Below, piece after piece: positions 62,958-64,000 of a DNA stretch of 64,000 nt. This DNA is from Clostridiaceae bacterium (GTDB taxonomy: Bacteria; Bacillota; Clostridia; Lachnospirales; Lachnospiraceae), in contig CABIXM010000018.1 of the NCBI GenBank assembly GCA_902362725.1, forward strand, positions 1 through 64,000, read 5' to 3'. How positions within the stretch are numbered: the stretch's first letter is position 1; every line of letters starts with the position of its first letter. The notes under the pieces were generated by a model. It had not been told where the DNA came from. It saw only the letters and a list, made by a program, of their open reading frames with translations, and made no database searches. Position numbers and translations under genes: made by a program.

Positions 62958-62986
62958 TTCACAAAAAAGAAAGGTTGTGTTATGAT
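62958..62986 (+). promoter_or_regulatory. Promoter of the tetrapyrrole genes
   Basis: TTCACA (62958-62963), 17-bp spacer, TATGAT (62981-62986), 30 bp before the sirC start. Confidence 0.55.
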
Positions 62987-63015
62987 ACTGGCAGAATACC
63001 CGGGGAGGATACATT

Positions 63016-63480
63016 ATGAGTCGCTATTTTCCACTGTTTGTGGATCTGGAACAGGAAAAAATCGTGGTGGTAGGCGCGGGCCGCATCGCGGAGCGGCGGA
63101 TTCGGACGTTGCTGTCCTTTGACGCGCGGATTACGGTTCTTGCGCCGGAGGCTACGGAAGCCATAAAAACATGGGCTGAAGAGGGAGTACTTCACTGGCA
63201 GCAGGCTTGCTGGAGCCAGGAAGCAGAAAAATTTCTGGAGGGAAGCCTGTTCGTACTGTCGGCTGCGGATGACAGTGCAGTCAATGAGGCGGTATGTTCC
63301 GCCTGCAGAAAACGAAACATTCCGGTGAACTGCGCGGATGATCGCACCCGCTGTGATTTTTATTTTCCGGGAATCGCGGAGGGCGGCGGCGTGACGGCCG
63401 GTATCACGGCCGGAGGAACGAATCACCGGCTTGCCCGGGAAGCGACCGAAAAAGTCCGGGAGCTTCTGATCAAAATGTGA
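63016..63480 (+). CDS. sirC: Precorrin-2 dehydrogenase (siroheme synthase N-terminal domain)
   Basis: A 154-residue NAD-dependent enzyme that oxidises precorrin-2 to sirohydrochlorin. It has the Rossmann motif VVVGAGRIAERRI and VLSAADDSAVNEAV, as in the N-terminal domain of CysG, and NCADDRTRCDFYFPGI in the middle. It is a short form; the chelatase or methyltransferase is not fused. It is followed by hemB, so this begins the cluster for siroheme or cobalamin. Confidence 0.9.
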   Translation: MSRYFPLFVDLEQEKIVVVGAGRIAERRIRTLLSFDARITVLAPEATEAIKTWAEEGVLHWQQACWSQEAEKFLEGSLFVLSAADDSAVNEAVCSACRKRNIPVNCADDRTRCDFYFPGIAEGGGVTAGITAGGTNHRLAREATEKVRELLIKM

Positions 63481-63507
63481 AAAAGATGATCCGTTTCGAG
63501 ATAGATA

Positions 63508-63516
63508 TGTTATACT
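63508..63516 (+). promoter_or_regulatory. Possible extended -10 element before hemB
   Basis: TGTTATACT at 63508-63516, an extended -10, 45 bp before the hemB start; no matching -35. Confidence 0.4.
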
Positions 63517-63560
63517 GCTAACAGAGAAAAAGATAGAAACAAAAGAGGAGACGAAAAGTA

Positions 63561-64000
63561 ATGGATATGAACATCAGACCGAGACGCCTTCGCAATGGCG
63601 TCCAGTTACGGAAAATGGTACGGGAGACCAGAATGGATAAGAGTTCCCTGATTTACCCGATGTTTGTAAAAGAAGGAACGGGAATCCGGGAAGAGATTCC
63701 GACCATGCCGGGACAGTATCGGTACAGTATCGATCAGCTTCCCTATGCGCTGGAAGAGCTTGCGAAGGCCGGCGTGGGAAGCGTCATGTTTTTCGGAATT
63801 CCCGATCATAAGGACGCATGCGGCAGCGGCGCTTACGCAGAGGACGGAATTGTACAGAAGGCGTTCCGGGAGGCTAAGAAACAGTTTCCGGATCTGTACT
63901 GTATCGGCGACGTATGTATGTGCGAGTACACCTCCCATGGTCACTGCGGCATTCTCCACGGAGAATACGTGGACAATGATAAAACCCTGGAGTATCTGGC
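63561..64000 (+). CDS. hemB: Porphobilinogen synthase, partial (cut by the window end)
   Basis: The first 146 codons of delta-aminolevulinate dehydratase, which joins two aminolevulinates into porphobilinogen. MDMNIRPRRLRN, SLIYPMFVKEG and the metal-binding loop DVCMCEYTSHGHCG (cysteines for zinc) are present; the two active lysines lie beyond the window. GAGGAG (63545-63550) precedes ATG 63561. The gene is open at the right edge. Confidence 0.93.
   Translation, partial: MDMNIRPRRLRNGVQLRKMVRETRMDKSSLIYPMFVKEGTGIREEIPTMPGQYRYSIDQLPYALEELAKAGVGSVMFFGIPDHKDACGSGAYAEDGIVQKAFREAKKQFPDLYCIGDVCMCEYTSHGHCGILHGEYVDNDKTLEYL

Overview
The window reads as chromosome of an endospore-forming, anaerobic, Gram-positive gut-type Clostridium relative, most likely family Lachnospiraceae; the genus cannot be fixed by eye. 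The reasons are the gene order yqhY-nusB-xseAB-ispA-dxs-tlyA-nadK-argR-recN-spoIVB-spo0A, AGGAGG-type ribosome binding sites, TTGACA/TATAAT promoters, several PTS sugar operons, sporulation genes (spoIVB, spo0A, a spoVAF-like gene) and many short intergenic hairpins. Coding is dense and mostly on the + strand.

Positions 1-1600 form an AT-rich islet unlike the rest. It carries a 28-residue holin-like membrane peptide (type I toxin-like), then a second, related promoter, a short hairpin RNA and an AbiF/Abi_2 HEPN protein, and it ends in a strong inverted repeat. This is the best candidate for an unusual defence or toxin-antitoxin system.

Positions 1.6-6.1 kb hold a LacI-controlled sucrose operon (scrR-scrB-scrA) with a perfect 18-bp operator. 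From 6.2 to 10.5 kb come two small hypothetical genes, a conserved NifU-like/GGGtGRT gene pair and a cyclase-family/AhpD-like pair behind a leader terminator. A small alarmone synthetase follows on the - strand. From 11.3 to 17.4 kb an AraC regulator faces a glucoside operon: metallo-beta-lactamase-fold hydrolase, two SnoaL-like paralogues, PTS EIIBC and a GH1 6-phospho-beta-glucosidase.

Positions 17.5-34.2 kb are core functions: release factor 3, the nusB-to-recN block, the sporulation pair spoIVB-spo0A, glycogen synthase, and rpsB-tsf. From 34.4 to 42.7 kb come an amino-acid:cation symporter, gltX, a UvrD-like helicase, a DUF1292 protein, an aminotransferase, a YdcF protein and an inositol-phosphatase-family enzyme.

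Positions 42.9-49.9 kb are a second catabolic operon: a PRD regulator, a split ascorbate-type PTS (IIB, IIC, IIA), a DapA-family aldolase, a cyclase-family protein, an SDR/RmlD-like reductase and a YjbQ protein. Its substrate is unknown, perhaps an acidic sugar or its lactone. It ends next to an array of consecutive hairpins and luxS.

Positions 50.6-64 kb hold a ComEC-like metallohydrolase, yqeY, an EamA transporter, rimO-pgsA-pncC-dut, a polyphosphate pair (ppx-HD and ppk1), an orphan reading frame after ppk1, a DUF1307 lipoprotein, a Cof-type HAD phosphatase, a spore germination protein of the GerA/SpoVAF type, and the start of a tetrapyrrole cluster (sirC-hemB, cut by the window edge). No tRNA, rRNA, CRISPR array, insertion sequence or prophage was found.
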